A stretch of 64,000 nucleotides of DNA, taken from the NCBI RefSeq assembly GCF_900635445.1, contig NZ_LR134117.1, forward strand, positions 1,860,001-1,924,000, in the 5' to 3' direction. Below the pieces are notes generated by a model. That model made no database searches. It was given only the letters and a program-made list of their open reading frames with translations, and was not told the origin of the DNA. How positions within the stretch are numbered: position 1 is the stretch's first letter; each line of letters opens with the position of its first letter. Shown here one piece after another: positions 54,027-62,862 of this stretch. Origin of the DNA: Serratia odorifera. GTDB taxonomy: Bacteria; Pseudomonadota; Gammaproteobacteria; Enterobacterales; Enterobacteriaceae. A program made the translations under genes and the position numbers.

Positions 54027-55974
54027 TGTTGTCCTCCTGCAAGGCGCTTGCGCTGTGGTACAACTCACTGCCGCGCGAGCGAAATTCGGCGGACATTTTC
54101 TCCATGCCGGAGAGCACTTCAATCGGTTTGCCAGCTTGCTGTTCGGCGGCTTTATCTTGCGCGGCGGCGTAGTCGCGTACTTCCTGCGAAATTTTCATCG
54201 AGCAGAATTTCGGCCCGCACATCGAGCAGAAATGGGCGATTTTGCCGGATTCCTGCGGCAGGGTTTCGTCGTGGTAGGCACGGGCAGTGGCCGGATCCAA
54301 CGCCAGGTTGAACTGATCTTCCCAACGGAATTCAAAGCGCGCCTTCGACATGGCGTTATCGCGGATTTGCGCGCCCGGATGGCCTTTGGCCAGATCGGCG
54401 GCGTGTGCGGCAATCTTGTAGGTGATCAGGCCCTGTTTAACGTCTTCCTTGTTGGGCAGACCCAGGTGCTCTTTCGGCGTGACGTAACACAGCATGGCGC
54501 AACCGAACCAGCCAATCATCGCCGCGCCGATACCGGAGGTGAAGTGGTCATAACCCGGCGCGATATCGGTGGTCAACGGCCCCAGGGTATAAAACGGCGC
54601 TTCGTGGCAGTGCTCGAGCTCTTCGGTCATATTGCGGCGGATCATCTGCATCGGCACGTGTCCCGGGCCTTCGATCATGACTTGCACATCGTATTCCCAG
54701 GCAATTTTGGTCAACTCACCCAGGGTGTGCAGTTCAGCAAACTGCGCTTCGTCATTGGCATCCTGAATCGACCCTGGGCGCAAGCCATCACCCAGTGACA
54801 GGGAAACGTCGTAGGCGGCGCAGATTTCGCAGATTTCACGGAAGTGCTGGTACAGGAAGTTTTCCTGATGGTGGGACAGACACCATTTGGCCATGATCGA
54901 GCCGCCGCGCGACACAATGCCGGTCAGGCGTTTGGCGGTCATCGGCACGTAGCGCAGTAAAACGCCGGCGTGAATGGTGAAGTAATCCACCCCTTGTTCG
55001 GCCTGCTCCAGCAGGGTGTCGCGGAACATTTCCCAGGTCAGGTTTTCTGCGACGCCGTTCACTTTTTCCAGCGCCTGGTAAATCGGTACCGTGCCGATCG
55101 GCACCGGGCTGTTGCGCAGGATCCACTCGCGGGTTTCGTGGATGTAGCGGCCGGTGGAAAGATCCATCACGGTATCGGCGCCCCAGCGGGTTGACCACAC
55201 CAGCTTTTCCACTTCTTCTTCAATGGAGGAGGTAACCGCCGAGTTGCCGATATTGGCATTCACCTTGACCAGGAAATTGCGGCCAATGATCATTGGCTCG
55301 GATTCCGGGTGGTTGATGTTGGCCGGAATGATGGCACGGCCGGCGGCCACTTCTTGCCGTACGAACTCCGGCGTAATGTTTTCCGGCAGGTTGGCGCCCC
55401 AGCTTTGACCTGGGTGCTGCTGGCGCAAAACTTCACCGCGGATGCGCTCGCGCCCCATGTTTTCGCGGATGGCGATAAACTCCATTTCCGGCGTGACGAT
55501 ACCGGCACGCGCATAGTGCAATTGGGTGACGCATTTGCCCGGCAGGGCCTTGCGTGGTTGCGGCAGATGTTCAAAGCGCAGGTGATCCAATCCTTCATCT
55601 GCCAGACGTTGCTGGGTGAAACCGGAGCTGACGCCGTTCAGCGTTTCAGTATCATGGCGTTCGTCAATCCAGCCGGCACGCAGTTTGTTCAGTCCACGAT
55701 GTACGTCCAACTGCGCTTGCGGATCGCCGTAGGGGCCGGCGGTGTCATACACCGGGATGGCTTCATTCTGTTCATACTGCGGCTGTTGTTTGCTGCCGCC
55801 GATCAGCGTCGGGCTGAGCTGGATTTCGCGCATTGGCACCTGCAGATCCGGTCGCGAGCCTTCGAGGTAAATGCGGCGAGAATTGGGGAAGGCGACGCCT
55901 TGCAGATTGTCGATAAACTGCTGCGCTTCTTCACGTTGTTCTTTACGAGGACGGTTTTTGTTCACATTAGACAT
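54019..55974 (-). CDS. thiC: Phosphomethylpyrimidine synthase ThiC
   Basis: A noncanonical radical SAM enzyme that converts AIR to HMP phosphate, the pyrimidine precursor of thiamine. It has 651 residues (E. coli 631). The [4Fe-4S] cysteines are in HFCSMCGPKFCSMK at the C-terminus (C-x2-C-x4-C). IPANINHPESEPMIIGRNFLVKVNANIGNSAV, STGRYIH, SRGGSIMAKW, SLGDGLRPGSI and VMIEGPGHVPM are conserved substrate regions. First gene of thiCEFSGH and preceded by a TPP riboswitch. Confidence 0.97.
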   Translation of the reverse strand: MSNVNKNRPRKEQREEAQQFIDNLQGVAFPNSRRIYLEGSRPDLQVPMREIQLSPTLIGGSKQQPQYEQNEAIPVYDTAGPYGDPQAQLDVHRGLNKLRAGWIDERHDTETLNGVSSGFTQQRLADEGLDHLRFEHLPQPRKALPGKCVTQLHYARAGIVTPEMEFIAIRENMGRERIRGEVLRQQHPGQSWGANLPENITPEFVRQEVAAGRAIIPANINHPESEPMIIGRNFLVKVNANIGNSAVTSSIEEEVEKLVWSTRWGADTVMDLSTGRYIHETREWILRNSPVPIGTVPIYQALEKVNGVAENLTWEMFRDTLLEQAEQGVDYFTIHAGVLLRYVPMTAKRLTGIVSRGGSIMAKWCLSHHQENFLYQHFREICEICAAYDVSLSLGDGLRPGSIQDANDEAQFAELHTLGELTKIAWEYDVQVMIEGPGHVPMQMIRRNMTEELEHCHEAPFYTLGPLTTDIAPGYDHFTSGIGAAMIGWFGCAMLCYVTPKEHLGLPNKEDVKQGLITYKIAAHAADLAKGHPGAQIRDNAMSKARFEFRWEDQFNLALDPATARAYHDETLPQESGKIAHFCSMCGPKFCSMKISQEVRDYAAAQDKAAEQQAGKPIEVLSGMEKMSAEFRSRGSELYHSASALQEDNNG

Positions 55975-56098
55975 AGCAAATTCCTACAAGTCGGGTGAGT
56001 TGGGAAAATTGCTTGTCTGGAGCTCGGAGGGAGTAACGATGTTAGCCGATCGGCAGGCGATTGCTGAATATTGGCTGCCTGCCGGCGGTGATTGATTA

Positions 56099-56209
56099 CT
56101 CTTGTTCCCTTCGCGGGTATTAACCCGATCAGGTTCCGCGGATCCCGAATTAACGGTCTCAGCCTGGCCGACTTTTAAAAAAGCGCGACGCTAGGCACTC
56201 CGACAAGAG
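56099..56209 (-). promoter_or_regulatory. TPP riboswitch
   Basis: On the minus strand the P1 stem is ACAAGAG paired with CTCTTGT, upstream of thiC. Inside are the thi-box elements GGAGTGCC, GGCTGAGA, AACCTGATCGGGTTAATACC and CGAAGGGAACAAG in order. This fits a THI-element aptamer that binds thiamine pyrophosphate and lowers thi operon expression. Confidence 0.95.
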
Positions 56210-56214
56210 CCCCC

Positions 56215-56242
56215 AGTATAGAAGGGCGTTTAAAAACTACAA
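56215..56242 (-). promoter_or_regulatory. Candidate thiC operon promoter
   Basis: TTGTAG and TATACT are 16 bp apart on the minus strand, with the start predicted at the riboswitch 5' end. Confidence 0.7.
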
Positions 56243-56319
56243 GCCTCACGCGCATATTTCAGGATGGAGTGCGTGAGGCCAGCGGTTATTGTGCTGCCGC
56301 GCCAGGGCAGCAAGAAAAA

Positions 56320-56836
56320 TCAGGCTGGATGGGACAGCGTTTTGTTACTGGCCGGGTCGGGGTTGTCCTGCTGCCAGGTCTCCGCCGCCAGCAGGATCAG
56401 ACGATCCTCCAGCGCAAAGCGAGCGGCCAGCACTTCACCGATGTCTGACAGCGCCTGATGAAACTCCAGGCACAGATCCTGGTCGATCTCGATATCGGAA
56501 TAGCGATCGTGAAACGCCATCACCTGCTCGGTGTTGATCCATAATTTGGGATAGATCTGGGTGGCCAGCGCCATTTTTGGGCTACCTGCGCCTTCCACTT
56601 GTTTTGATAATTCTGTCATAGATATGAAAATGCCCTGCGGAGAGATAGTCCACCAGATTATGGCAAAAGTTCTCCAACGCTTTTTCATTCAGCGGCGTAT
56701 GCTTTTCTTTGTTCGGTTTGATCCCTACGAGGGTGCAGTAGGCGACGAGTAACTGCTTGCGCGCCTCAAGCCATTGATCAACTAATTCATTACTACCACC
56801 AACGCGCTGAGTCAGGCTTTCCAAGTGGTTGAGCAT
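56320..56836 (-). CDS. rsd: Regulator of sigma 70 Rsd (frameshifted)
   Basis: An anti-sigma factor that holds RpoD off the core enzyme in stationary phase. The first frame gives MLNHLESLTQRVGGSNELVDQWL, KQLLVAYCTLVGIKPNKEK, LNEKALENFCHNLVDYLSAGHFHIYDRI. The frame then shifts at AAAA (plus-strand TTTT 56602-56605). One A fewer gives KQVEGAGSPKMALATQIYPKLW and EFHQALSDIGEVLAARFALEDRLILL to a stop at 56320. The repaired protein has about 171 residues (E. coli 158). GGAG precedes the ATG. It is divergent from nudC, the E. coli arrangement. Confidence 0.9.
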
Positions 56837-56935
56837 TTTTGACTCCGTAAGTAAGAAAAAGTAACGGTAAGTTATGAAAATGTAACAAGACCGATTTCTA
56901 GAGTGCCAGTGAAGCTGAGGTTGTGCAACAACGAT

Positions 56936-57702
56936 ATGGAACTTGCATTAACGGGTAACGAATATGGCTGGTGGATAGTCAGCCATGAAAGCAAACTTTG
57001 GTTACCAAACGGTGAATTGCCGTTTGGGACTGCCGACGCGCTCGGGTTGCGCGGCCGTTCGGGGCGACAGATTGGCGAGTGGGAGGGGCGCCGGTGTGGC
57101 TGGTGCGCCAGCCGATGCCGCAGGAGATGGGGTCGGTGCGGCAATTGCTCGATCTCGATCGCGGGTTGTTCCAGCTAGCCGGGCGTGGCGTTCAACTGGC
57201 CGATTTTTACCGCTCGCATCAGTTCTGCGGTTACTGTGGCCACCAAATGCACCTGAGCCGTACCGAAAGCGCCTGCCTGTGCGATAACTGCCGCGAACGC
57301 TATTATCCGCAAATCGCACCCTGCGTGATTGTCGCCATCCGTCGTGATGACGAAATCCTGCTGGCGCAACACGTTCGTCACCGTGGCGGTATTCATACCG
57401 TGTTGGCCGGATTTGTTGAAGTGGGCGAAACCCTCGAGCAGGCGGCAGCGCGCGAAGTGATGGAGGAAAGCAACATTCACATCAAGAATCTGCGTTACGT
57501 CACCTCACAGCCGTGGCCATTTCCGCATTCCCTGATGATGGCGTTTATGGCGGATTATGACAGCGGCGAGCTGCGCCACGATCCCAAGGAGCTGTTGCAC
57601 GCCGGTTGGTATCGCTACGATCGGCTGCCGCTGTTGCCGCCGCCAGGCACCGTAGCGCGGCGTTTAATCGAGGACACCGTGGCCCTGTGCCGCGCGCAAT
57701 GA
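56936..57702 (+). CDS. nudC: NADH pyrophosphatase / RNA decapping NudC (frameshifted)
   Basis: A Nudix enzyme that hydrolyses NADH and removes NAD caps from RNA. The first frame has GWWIVSHESKLWLPNGELPFG and RQIGEWEG. It then shifts in the G run 57085-57088; one more G gives EGAPVWLVRQ. The zinc ribbon follows in CGYCGHQMHL and CDNC, and the Nudix box in GFVEVGETLEQAAAREVMEESNI. In that box the residue after EES is Asn where E. coli NudC has Gly. The SQPWPFPHSLM motif of NADH pyrophosphatases is present. Repaired length is 255 residues (E. coli 257). The start is ATG 56936 by homology; no strong ribosome site helps. Confidence 0.9.
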
Positions 57703-57864
57703 TGCGCTCGCGCGATGATGCCAGTGGCACGTCACGCTGGCTCCCTACGGACTGTGCCGCATCGCCGCGACCAGGCGGTTCACCGGGCATGGATCGGCCG
57801 TCGTGATGCATCTTCAATTATTTTGGGTATACAATAGCGGCAGATGAATAAGGGAGCCCGATAA

Positions 57865-58929
57865 ATGAATGAGTTGAAAAACGATCGATACCTGCGCGCG
57901 CTGCTGCGCCAGCCGGTGGACATCACCCCCGTATGGATGATGCGCCAGGCCGGTCGTTATTTACCGGAGTACAAGGCAACACGCGCTCAGGCCGGTGATT
58001 TTATGTCGCTGTGCAAAAATGCCGAGCTGGCCTGCGAGGTGACGTTACAGCCGCTGCGCCGTTATCCGCTTGACGCGGCGATCCTGTTCTCCGACATTCT
58101 GACCATCCCTGATGCCATGGGGCTCGGGCTCTACTTTGAAACCGGCGAAGGTCCGCGTTTCTCGTCGCCGATTACCTGCCGCGCCGAGGTAGAAAAACTG
58201 CCGTTGTTCGATCCGGAAGACGAACTGGGTTATGTGATGAACGCGGTACGCACCATTCGCCGTGAACTGAAGGGGCAGGTACCGCTGATTGGTTTCTCCG
58301 GAAGTCCGTGGACGCTGGCGACCTATATGGTCGAAGGCGGCAGCAGCAAGGCGTTTACCAAGCTGAAGAAAATGATGTATGCCGAGCCGCAGACGCTGCA
58401 TCTGCTGTTGGATAAACTGGCGGATAGCGTCATTTTGTATCTCAACGCCCAAATCAGGGCCGGTGCGCAGTCGGTGATGGTATTCGATACCTGGGGTGGC
58501 GTACTGACCGGTCGCGATTATGCCGAGTTTTCACTCAATTACATGCATAAGATCGTTGACGGCCTGATCCGTGAGCATGACGGCAGGCGGGTGCCGGTGA
58601 CGCTGTTTACCAAAGGCGGCGGCCAGTGGCTGGAAGCGATGGCGGCGACCGGCTGCGATGCGCTGGGCCTCGATTGGACCTGCGATATTGCCGATGCGCG
58701 CCGCCGGGTTGGCAATAAAGTTGCGCTGCAGGGCAACATGGATCCTTCCATGCTTTATGCTGCACCGCAACGCATCGAACAGGAAGTGGAAACTATCCTG
58801 GCTGGCTTCGGCCACGGCGAGGGGCATGTGTTTAACCTGGGGCACGGTATTCATCAGGACGTCCCGCCGGAAAACGCCGGCGTGTTCGTTGACGCTGTGC
58901 ATGCGCTGTCGGCCAGGTATCACCGTTAA
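57865..58929 (+). CDS. hemE: Uroporphyrinogen decarboxylase HemE
   Basis: It removes four carboxyl groups from uroporphyrinogen III to give coproporphyrinogen III. It has 354 residues, as in E. coli. PVWMMRQAGRYLPEYKATR with the substrate-binding arginines, FSDILTIPDAMGL, FSGSPWTLATYMVEGG and the C-terminal NLGHGIHQDVPPEN are conserved. It is upstream of nfi by 21 bp; hemG, acting later in the same pathway, lies 33 kb to the left. Confidence 0.97.
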   Translation: MNELKNDRYLRALLRQPVDITPVWMMRQAGRYLPEYKATRAQAGDFMSLCKNAELACEVTLQPLRRYPLDAAILFSDILTIPDAMGLGLYFETGEGPRFSSPITCRAEVEKLPLFDPEDELGYVMNAVRTIRRELKGQVPLIGFSGSPWTLATYMVEGGSSKAFTKLKKMMYAEPQTLHLLLDKLADSVILYLNAQIRAGAQSVMVFDTWGGVLTGRDYAEFSLNYMHKIVDGLIREHDGRRVPVTLFTKGGGQWLEAMAATGCDALGLDWTCDIADARRRVGNKVALQGNMDPSMLYAAPQRIEQEVETILAGFGHGEGHVFNLGHGIHQDVPPENAGVFVDAVHALSARYHR

Positions 58930-58950
58930 CCTGATTCAAGGGGAGGGGTA

Positions 58951-59637
58951 GTGATTGATACGCAGGCTTTGCGCGCCGAGCAGCTGCAGCGCGCTTCCGA
59001 CGTTATCCGCACGGATGATTTTATTGTCGATCCGCCGGCCTTTATCGCCGGCTGTGACGTTGGCTTCGAGCAGGAAGGCGCGGTAACGCGCGCCGCTATC
59101 GCCATCCTGCGTTATCCCTCACTGGCGCTGGTGGAATATCAAATCGCCCGCGTTGCCACCACCATGCCTTACATCCCCGGCTTTCTCTCGTTTCGCGAAT
59201 ACCCGGCATTACTGGCGGCCTGGCAACAGTTGCAGCAGAAACCCGACCTGATCTTTGTCGACGGGCACGGTATTTCGCATCCGCGCCGGTTAGGGGTCGC
59301 CAGCCACTTTGGCCTGCTGGTGGACGTACCGACCATTGGCGTGGCGAAAAAACGCCTGTGCGGTACGTTTGAGGCGCTGGAGGATGTGCAGGGAGCTCTG
59401 GAGCCGCTGCTCGACAAGGGCGAGCAGCTCGGTTGGGTATGGCGCAGCAAGGCACGTTGCAACCCGTTGTTTATCGCCACCGGCCATCGCGTCAGCGCCG
59501 ATAGCGCGCTGGCCTGGGTAAAACGTTGCATGGCGGGTTACCGTTTGCCGGAGCCGACACGCTGGGCCGATGCTATCGCCTCGCGCCGCCCGGCCTTCCA
59601 GCGCTGGCTGGCCGCGCATCCAGAGGTGTCGCCATGA
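58951..59637 (+). CDS. nfi: Endonuclease V (Nfi)
   Basis: It nicks DNA one base 3' of deaminated bases such as inosine. It has 228 residues (E. coli 223). The metal-binding aspartate is in FIAGCDVGFEQ, with YIPGFLSFREYPAL, IFVDGHGISHPRRLG and TIGVAKKRLCG. GTG 58951 follows GGGGAGGGG. It lies between hemE and yjaG as in E. coli. Confidence 0.95.
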   Translation: MIDTQALRAEQLQRASDVIRTDDFIVDPPAFIAGCDVGFEQEGAVTRAAIAILRYPSLALVEYQIARVATTMPYIPGFLSFREYPALLAAWQQLQQKPDLIFVDGHGISHPRRLGVASHFGLLVDVPTIGVAKKRLCGTFEALEDVQGALEPLLDKGEQLGWVWRSKARCNPLFIATGHRVSADSALAWVKRCMAGYRLPEPTRWADAIASRRPAFQRWLAAHPEVSP

Positions 59638-59685
59638 GCGATTTCGGGTACACTGCGCCGCAGATAACGCGTAAGAGAGTAGACA

Positions 59686-60276
59686 ATGCTACGTAACCCG
59701 ATTCATTTACGTCTGGAAAAGCTTGAAAGCTGGCAACATTTGACCTTTATGGCTAGTCTGTGCGAGCGTATGTACCCGAATTACCAGATGTTCTGCCTGC
59801 AAACCGAGTTTGGCGATCCGGCGATTTATCGTCGTATTCTGGATTTGGTGTGGGAAACGCTGGTAGTGAAAGACGCCAAGGTCAACTTCGATAGTCAGCT
59901 TGAGAAGTTGGAACAGGCGATTCCTTCGGCAGAAGATTACGATCTTTACGGCGTTTACCCGGCGATCGATGCCTGCATCGCATTAGGGGAACTGATTCAT
60001 TCGCGGCTCAGCGGGGAGACGTTGGAGCACGCCGTCGCCATCAGCGAAACCTCAATTCGCACCGTGGCGATGTTGGAAATGACCCAGGCCGGGAAAGAAA
60101 TGACCGATGAAGAACTGAAGGTGATGCCGGCAGTTGAGGAGGAATGGGACATCCAATGGGAAATTTTCCGCCTGTTGGCAGCCTGCGAGGAGCGCGATAT
60201 AGACCTGATCAAAGGGCTGCGATCCGACCTTCGCGAGGCTGGTGTGAGTAACATCGGGATAAATTTAACGCAATAA
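59686..60276 (+). CDS. yjaG: YjaG family protein (DUF416)
   Basis: A conserved protein of 196 residues with no established function. It begins LRNPIHLRLEKLESWQHLTFMASLCERMYPNYQMF and has AIPSAEDYDLYGVYPAIDACIALGEL; it looks helical and soluble with no signal peptide. Its place between nfi and hupA is conserved in enterobacteria. I can add no role. Confidence 0.93.
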   Translation: MLRNPIHLRLEKLESWQHLTFMASLCERMYPNYQMFCLQTEFGDPAIYRRILDLVWETLVVKDAKVNFDSQLEKLEQAIPSAEDYDLYGVYPAIDACIALGELIHSRLSGETLEHAVAISETSIRTVAMLEMTQAGKEMTDEELKVMPAVEEEWDIQWEIFRLLAACEERDIDLIKGLRSDLREAGVSNIGINLTQ

Positions 60277-60465
60277 GGCAAGAAAACGTGATTTAACGCC
60301 TGATTTGTCATGCCTTAAGGCTTCACATCCGCACCCTGTCTGGTCTACATTTGGGGGGCGTAAAAAAAGTGGCTATCGGTGCGTGTATGCAGGAGAGTGC
60401 TGTCAATCGGCATATCCGTCGCACTCGATGCTTTGCAAACGATAAACACACTGTAAGGATAACTT

Positions 60466-60738
60466 ATGAACAAGACTCAACTGATTGATGTAATCGCAGA
60501 CAAGGCTGACCTTTCCAAAGCACAGGCTAAACTGGCTCTGGAATCTACCCTGGCTGCCATTACCGAGTCTCTGAAAGAAGGTGATGCAGTACAATTGGTT
60601 GGTTTCGGTACTTTCAAAGTAAACCATCGTGCAGAGCGCACTGGCCGCAACCCACAAACTGGTAAAGAAATCAAAATCGCAGCCGCTAACGTACCTGCGT
60701 TCGTTTCTGGCAAAGCACTGAAAGACGCTGTTAAGTAA
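60466..60738 (+). CDS. hupA: DNA-binding protein HU-alpha
   Basis: A nucleoid protein that bends DNA as a heterodimer with HU-beta. It has 90 residues, as in E. coli: MNKTQLIDVIADKADLSKAQAKLAL, LVGFGTFKVNHRAERTGRNPQTG (the arm with the Pro that intercalates), NVPAFVSGKALKDAVK. GTAAGGATAAC precedes the ATG. A terminator follows, overlapping the region where yjaH starts. Confidence 0.98.
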   Translation: MNKTQLIDVIADKADLSKAQAKLALESTLAAITESLKEGDAVQLVGFGTFKVNHRAERTGRNPQTGKEIKIAAANVPAFVSGKALKDAVK

Positions 60739-60744
60739 GACCGC

Positions 60745-61446
60745 GTGTTGGTGAAAAGATTAAACAGGGGGGCTTTGAAGCCCCTTTTGTTTGTCCGACG
60801 GGCGCTCATTGTCATCGGCGTTGCCGCTGGCCTGGGCGCCTGCAGTTGGCATCAGGATCCTCCCAGCTTTACCGCCAGCGGCTATGTGGCCGATCAAGGG
60901 GCGATTCGCCTGTGGCGTAAAGATGACGATCGGCAGCACCCGCAGGTGCTGATGACCGTTTACAGCCCTTATCGCGGGATAGGCACCGTAACCACCCACT
61001 ATGAATACCAGAACGGCGAGCTACGACAGATCAAACGTGTCGACGCCGACGGTAATAAAGACTCGATCCAACTGCGCTTCGCCGATGACGGCACGGTAAG
61101 CTTTATGCAGCGCCAGCTTGCCACGCGACGTGAACAGTTATCCAGTGATGATATTGCGCGCTACAAATACCAGGCGCGACGCGTGCTGGAGTTAAGTAAC
61201 GCATTGCGTGCCGGCAAGGTGCAATTGCTGCAGGGGCGTTGGCAGCAGGGCACGGTGCAAACCTGTGCGGGAGAACGGATCAATCCGGGGCTGAATAGCT
61301 CGTCGAACGCCTGGATTGAACGGCGTGCGCAAAACAGCAGTGGGCCATTGAGTATTGCCTGGCTTGAAGCACCGGAAGGGCGTGAGCTATTGCTGGTGGC
61401 TAACGAAGACTTCTGCAACTGGGAACCGAAGGAAAGCTCGCTGTAG
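60745..61446 (+). CDS. yjaH: YjaH-like lipoprotein (DUF1481), start uncertain
   Basis: A predicted lipoprotein of up to 233 residues: a hydrophobic segment RRALIVIGVAAGLGAC with lipobox cysteine is followed by a soluble domain with SFTASGYVADQGAIRLWRKD and VYSPYRGIGTVTTHYEYQNG. The hupA position identifies it as the DUF1481 family. The start is not settled: GTG 60745 and 60751 and TTG 60787 are possible. Because the hupA terminator lies inside the frame, a start at or after 60787 may be the real one, but that would give a short signal peptide. Its function is not known. Confidence 0.75.
   Translation: MLVKRLNRGALKPLLFVRRALIVIGVAAGLGACSWHQDPPSFTASGYVADQGAIRLWRKDDDRQHPQVLMTVYSPYRGIGTVTTHYEYQNGELRQIKRVDADGNKDSIQLRFADDGTVSFMQRQLATRREQLSSDDIARYKYQARRVLELSNALRAGKVQLLQGRWQQGTVQTCAGERINPGLNSSSNAWIERRAQNSSGPLSIAWLEAPEGRELLLVANEDFCNWEPKESSL
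60767..60788 (+). terminator. hupA terminator
   Basis: GGGGCT and AGCCCC close a TTGA loop and run into T4, about 30 bp after hupA. It lies inside the open frame of yjaH. Confidence 0.8.
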
Positions 61447-61527
61447 GCATCGAGCGCAGCTCGGTGTGCAGGAGGGCTGGAAAGTTGAGGATAGGGCGCA
61501 GCGGACTACGCCCTACCGGCAGCCGGG

Positions 61528-62811
61528 TTACTTGCCGCGTGCGATAGCGCGGTAACCAATGTCCTTACGGCAGAAACTGCCCGGCCATTGAATGCCTTCC
61601 GCCAATTGATAAGCGCGCTGCTGTGCCTGGGCAACCGTTGCGCCCAGTGCGGTTACGCATAATACGCGCCCACCGCTGGTCACTACCTCATCGCCTGCCA
61701 TTTGCGTACCGGCGTGGAACACTTTACCGTCAGCGCTGGCCTGCTGCGGCAATCCCTGGATCACGTCACCGGTGCGGTAATCGGCAGGATAACCGCCGGC
61801 CGCCAGCACCACGCCCAGCGCAGGGCGATCGTCCCACTCGGAGGTTTTCTGATCCAGTTTGCCCTCGGCGCCCGCCAGGCATAGCTCGACCAGATCGGAA
61901 CGCAGGCGCAACATGATGGGTTGCGTTTCCGGATCGCCGAAGCGGCAGTTGAATTCAATCACCTTTGGCTGACCATCGGCAGAAATCATCAGCCCGGCAT
62001 ACAGAAAGCCGACATAGGTATTGCCTTCCGCCGCCATGCCACGCACCGTTGGCCAGATAACCTGCTCCATCACGCGTTGGTGGATCTGGTCGGTCACCAC
62101 CGGTGCGGGAGAGTAAGCGCCCATACCGCCGGTATTCGGGCCGCTGTCGCCATCACCGACGCGTTTGTGATCCTGACTGGTGGCCATCGGCACCACGTGC
62201 TCACCGTCGACCATAACGATAAAACTGGCTTCCTCACCATCCAGAAACTCTTCCACCACGATGCGGTGGCCAGCATTACCGAACGCATTGCCAGCCAGCA
62301 TGTCCTGAACTGCGGCTTCGGCTTCCTGCAATGTCATGGCGACAATAACGCCTTTACCCGCGGCCAGGCCGTCGGCCTTGATGACGATCGGTGCACCTTT
62401 ACTGCGCACGTAGGCCAGCGCCGGCTCGACTTCGGTAAAGTTCTGGTATTCCGCACTGGGAATGCGATGGCGCGCCAGAAAATCCTTGGTAAAGGCCTTG
62501 GAGCCTTCCAACTGGGCGGCGGCTTGCGTCGGGCCGAAGATCTTCAGGCCGGCGGCCTGGAATGCGTCCACAACGCCGATCACCAGTGGGGCTTCAGGAC
62601 CGACAATGGTCAGCCCGATATCGTTGTCTTGTGCAAAGGCTAACAGTGCTGGGATATCCGTCGCGGAGATAGCGACGTTTTCCAGGTTTGCTTCCAGCGC
62701 AGTGCCGGCATTGCCCGGCGCGACATACACTTTCTCTGCCAGCGGTGACTGAGCGGCTTTCCAGGCCAGGGCGTGTTCCCGCCCGCCGTTGCCAATAATT
62801 AGAATATTCAT
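61528..62811 (-). CDS. purD: Phosphoribosylamine-glycine ligase PurD
   Basis: An ATP-grasp enzyme that joins glycine to phosphoribosylamine in purine synthesis. It has 427 residues. It begins MNILIIGNGGREHALAW and has GPEAPLVIGVVD, IKADGLAAGKGVIVA, VVEEFLDGEEASFIVMVDG, SGPNTGGMGAYSP and EFNCRFGDPETQPI. ATG 62811 is the homology-supported start, 12 bases inside the longest frame. It is 51 bp after purH, in the purHD order. Confidence 0.97.
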   Translation of the reverse strand: MNILIIGNGGREHALAWKAAQSPLAEKVYVAPGNAGTALEANLENVAISATDIPALLAFAQDNDIGLTIVGPEAPLVIGVVDAFQAAGLKIFGPTQAAAQLEGSKAFTKDFLARHRIPSAEYQNFTEVEPALAYVRSKGAPIVIKADGLAAGKGVIVAMTLQEAEAAVQDMLAGNAFGNAGHRIVVEEFLDGEEASFIVMVDGEHVVPMATSQDHKRVGDGDSGPNTGGMGAYSPAPVVTDQIHQRVMEQVIWPTVRGMAAEGNTYVGFLYAGLMISADGQPKVIEFNCRFGDPETQPIMLRLRSDLVELCLAGAEGKLDQKTSEWDDRPALGVVLAAGGYPADYRTGDVIQGLPQQASADGKVFHAGTQMAGDEVVTSGGRVLCVTALGATVAQAQQRAYQLAEGIQWPGSFCRKDIGYRAIARGK

Positions 62812-62862
62812 CAGGTGCTCCACGAACGGCGTGCGCAGCGGTGCGCACGCAATGAAAGAGAA

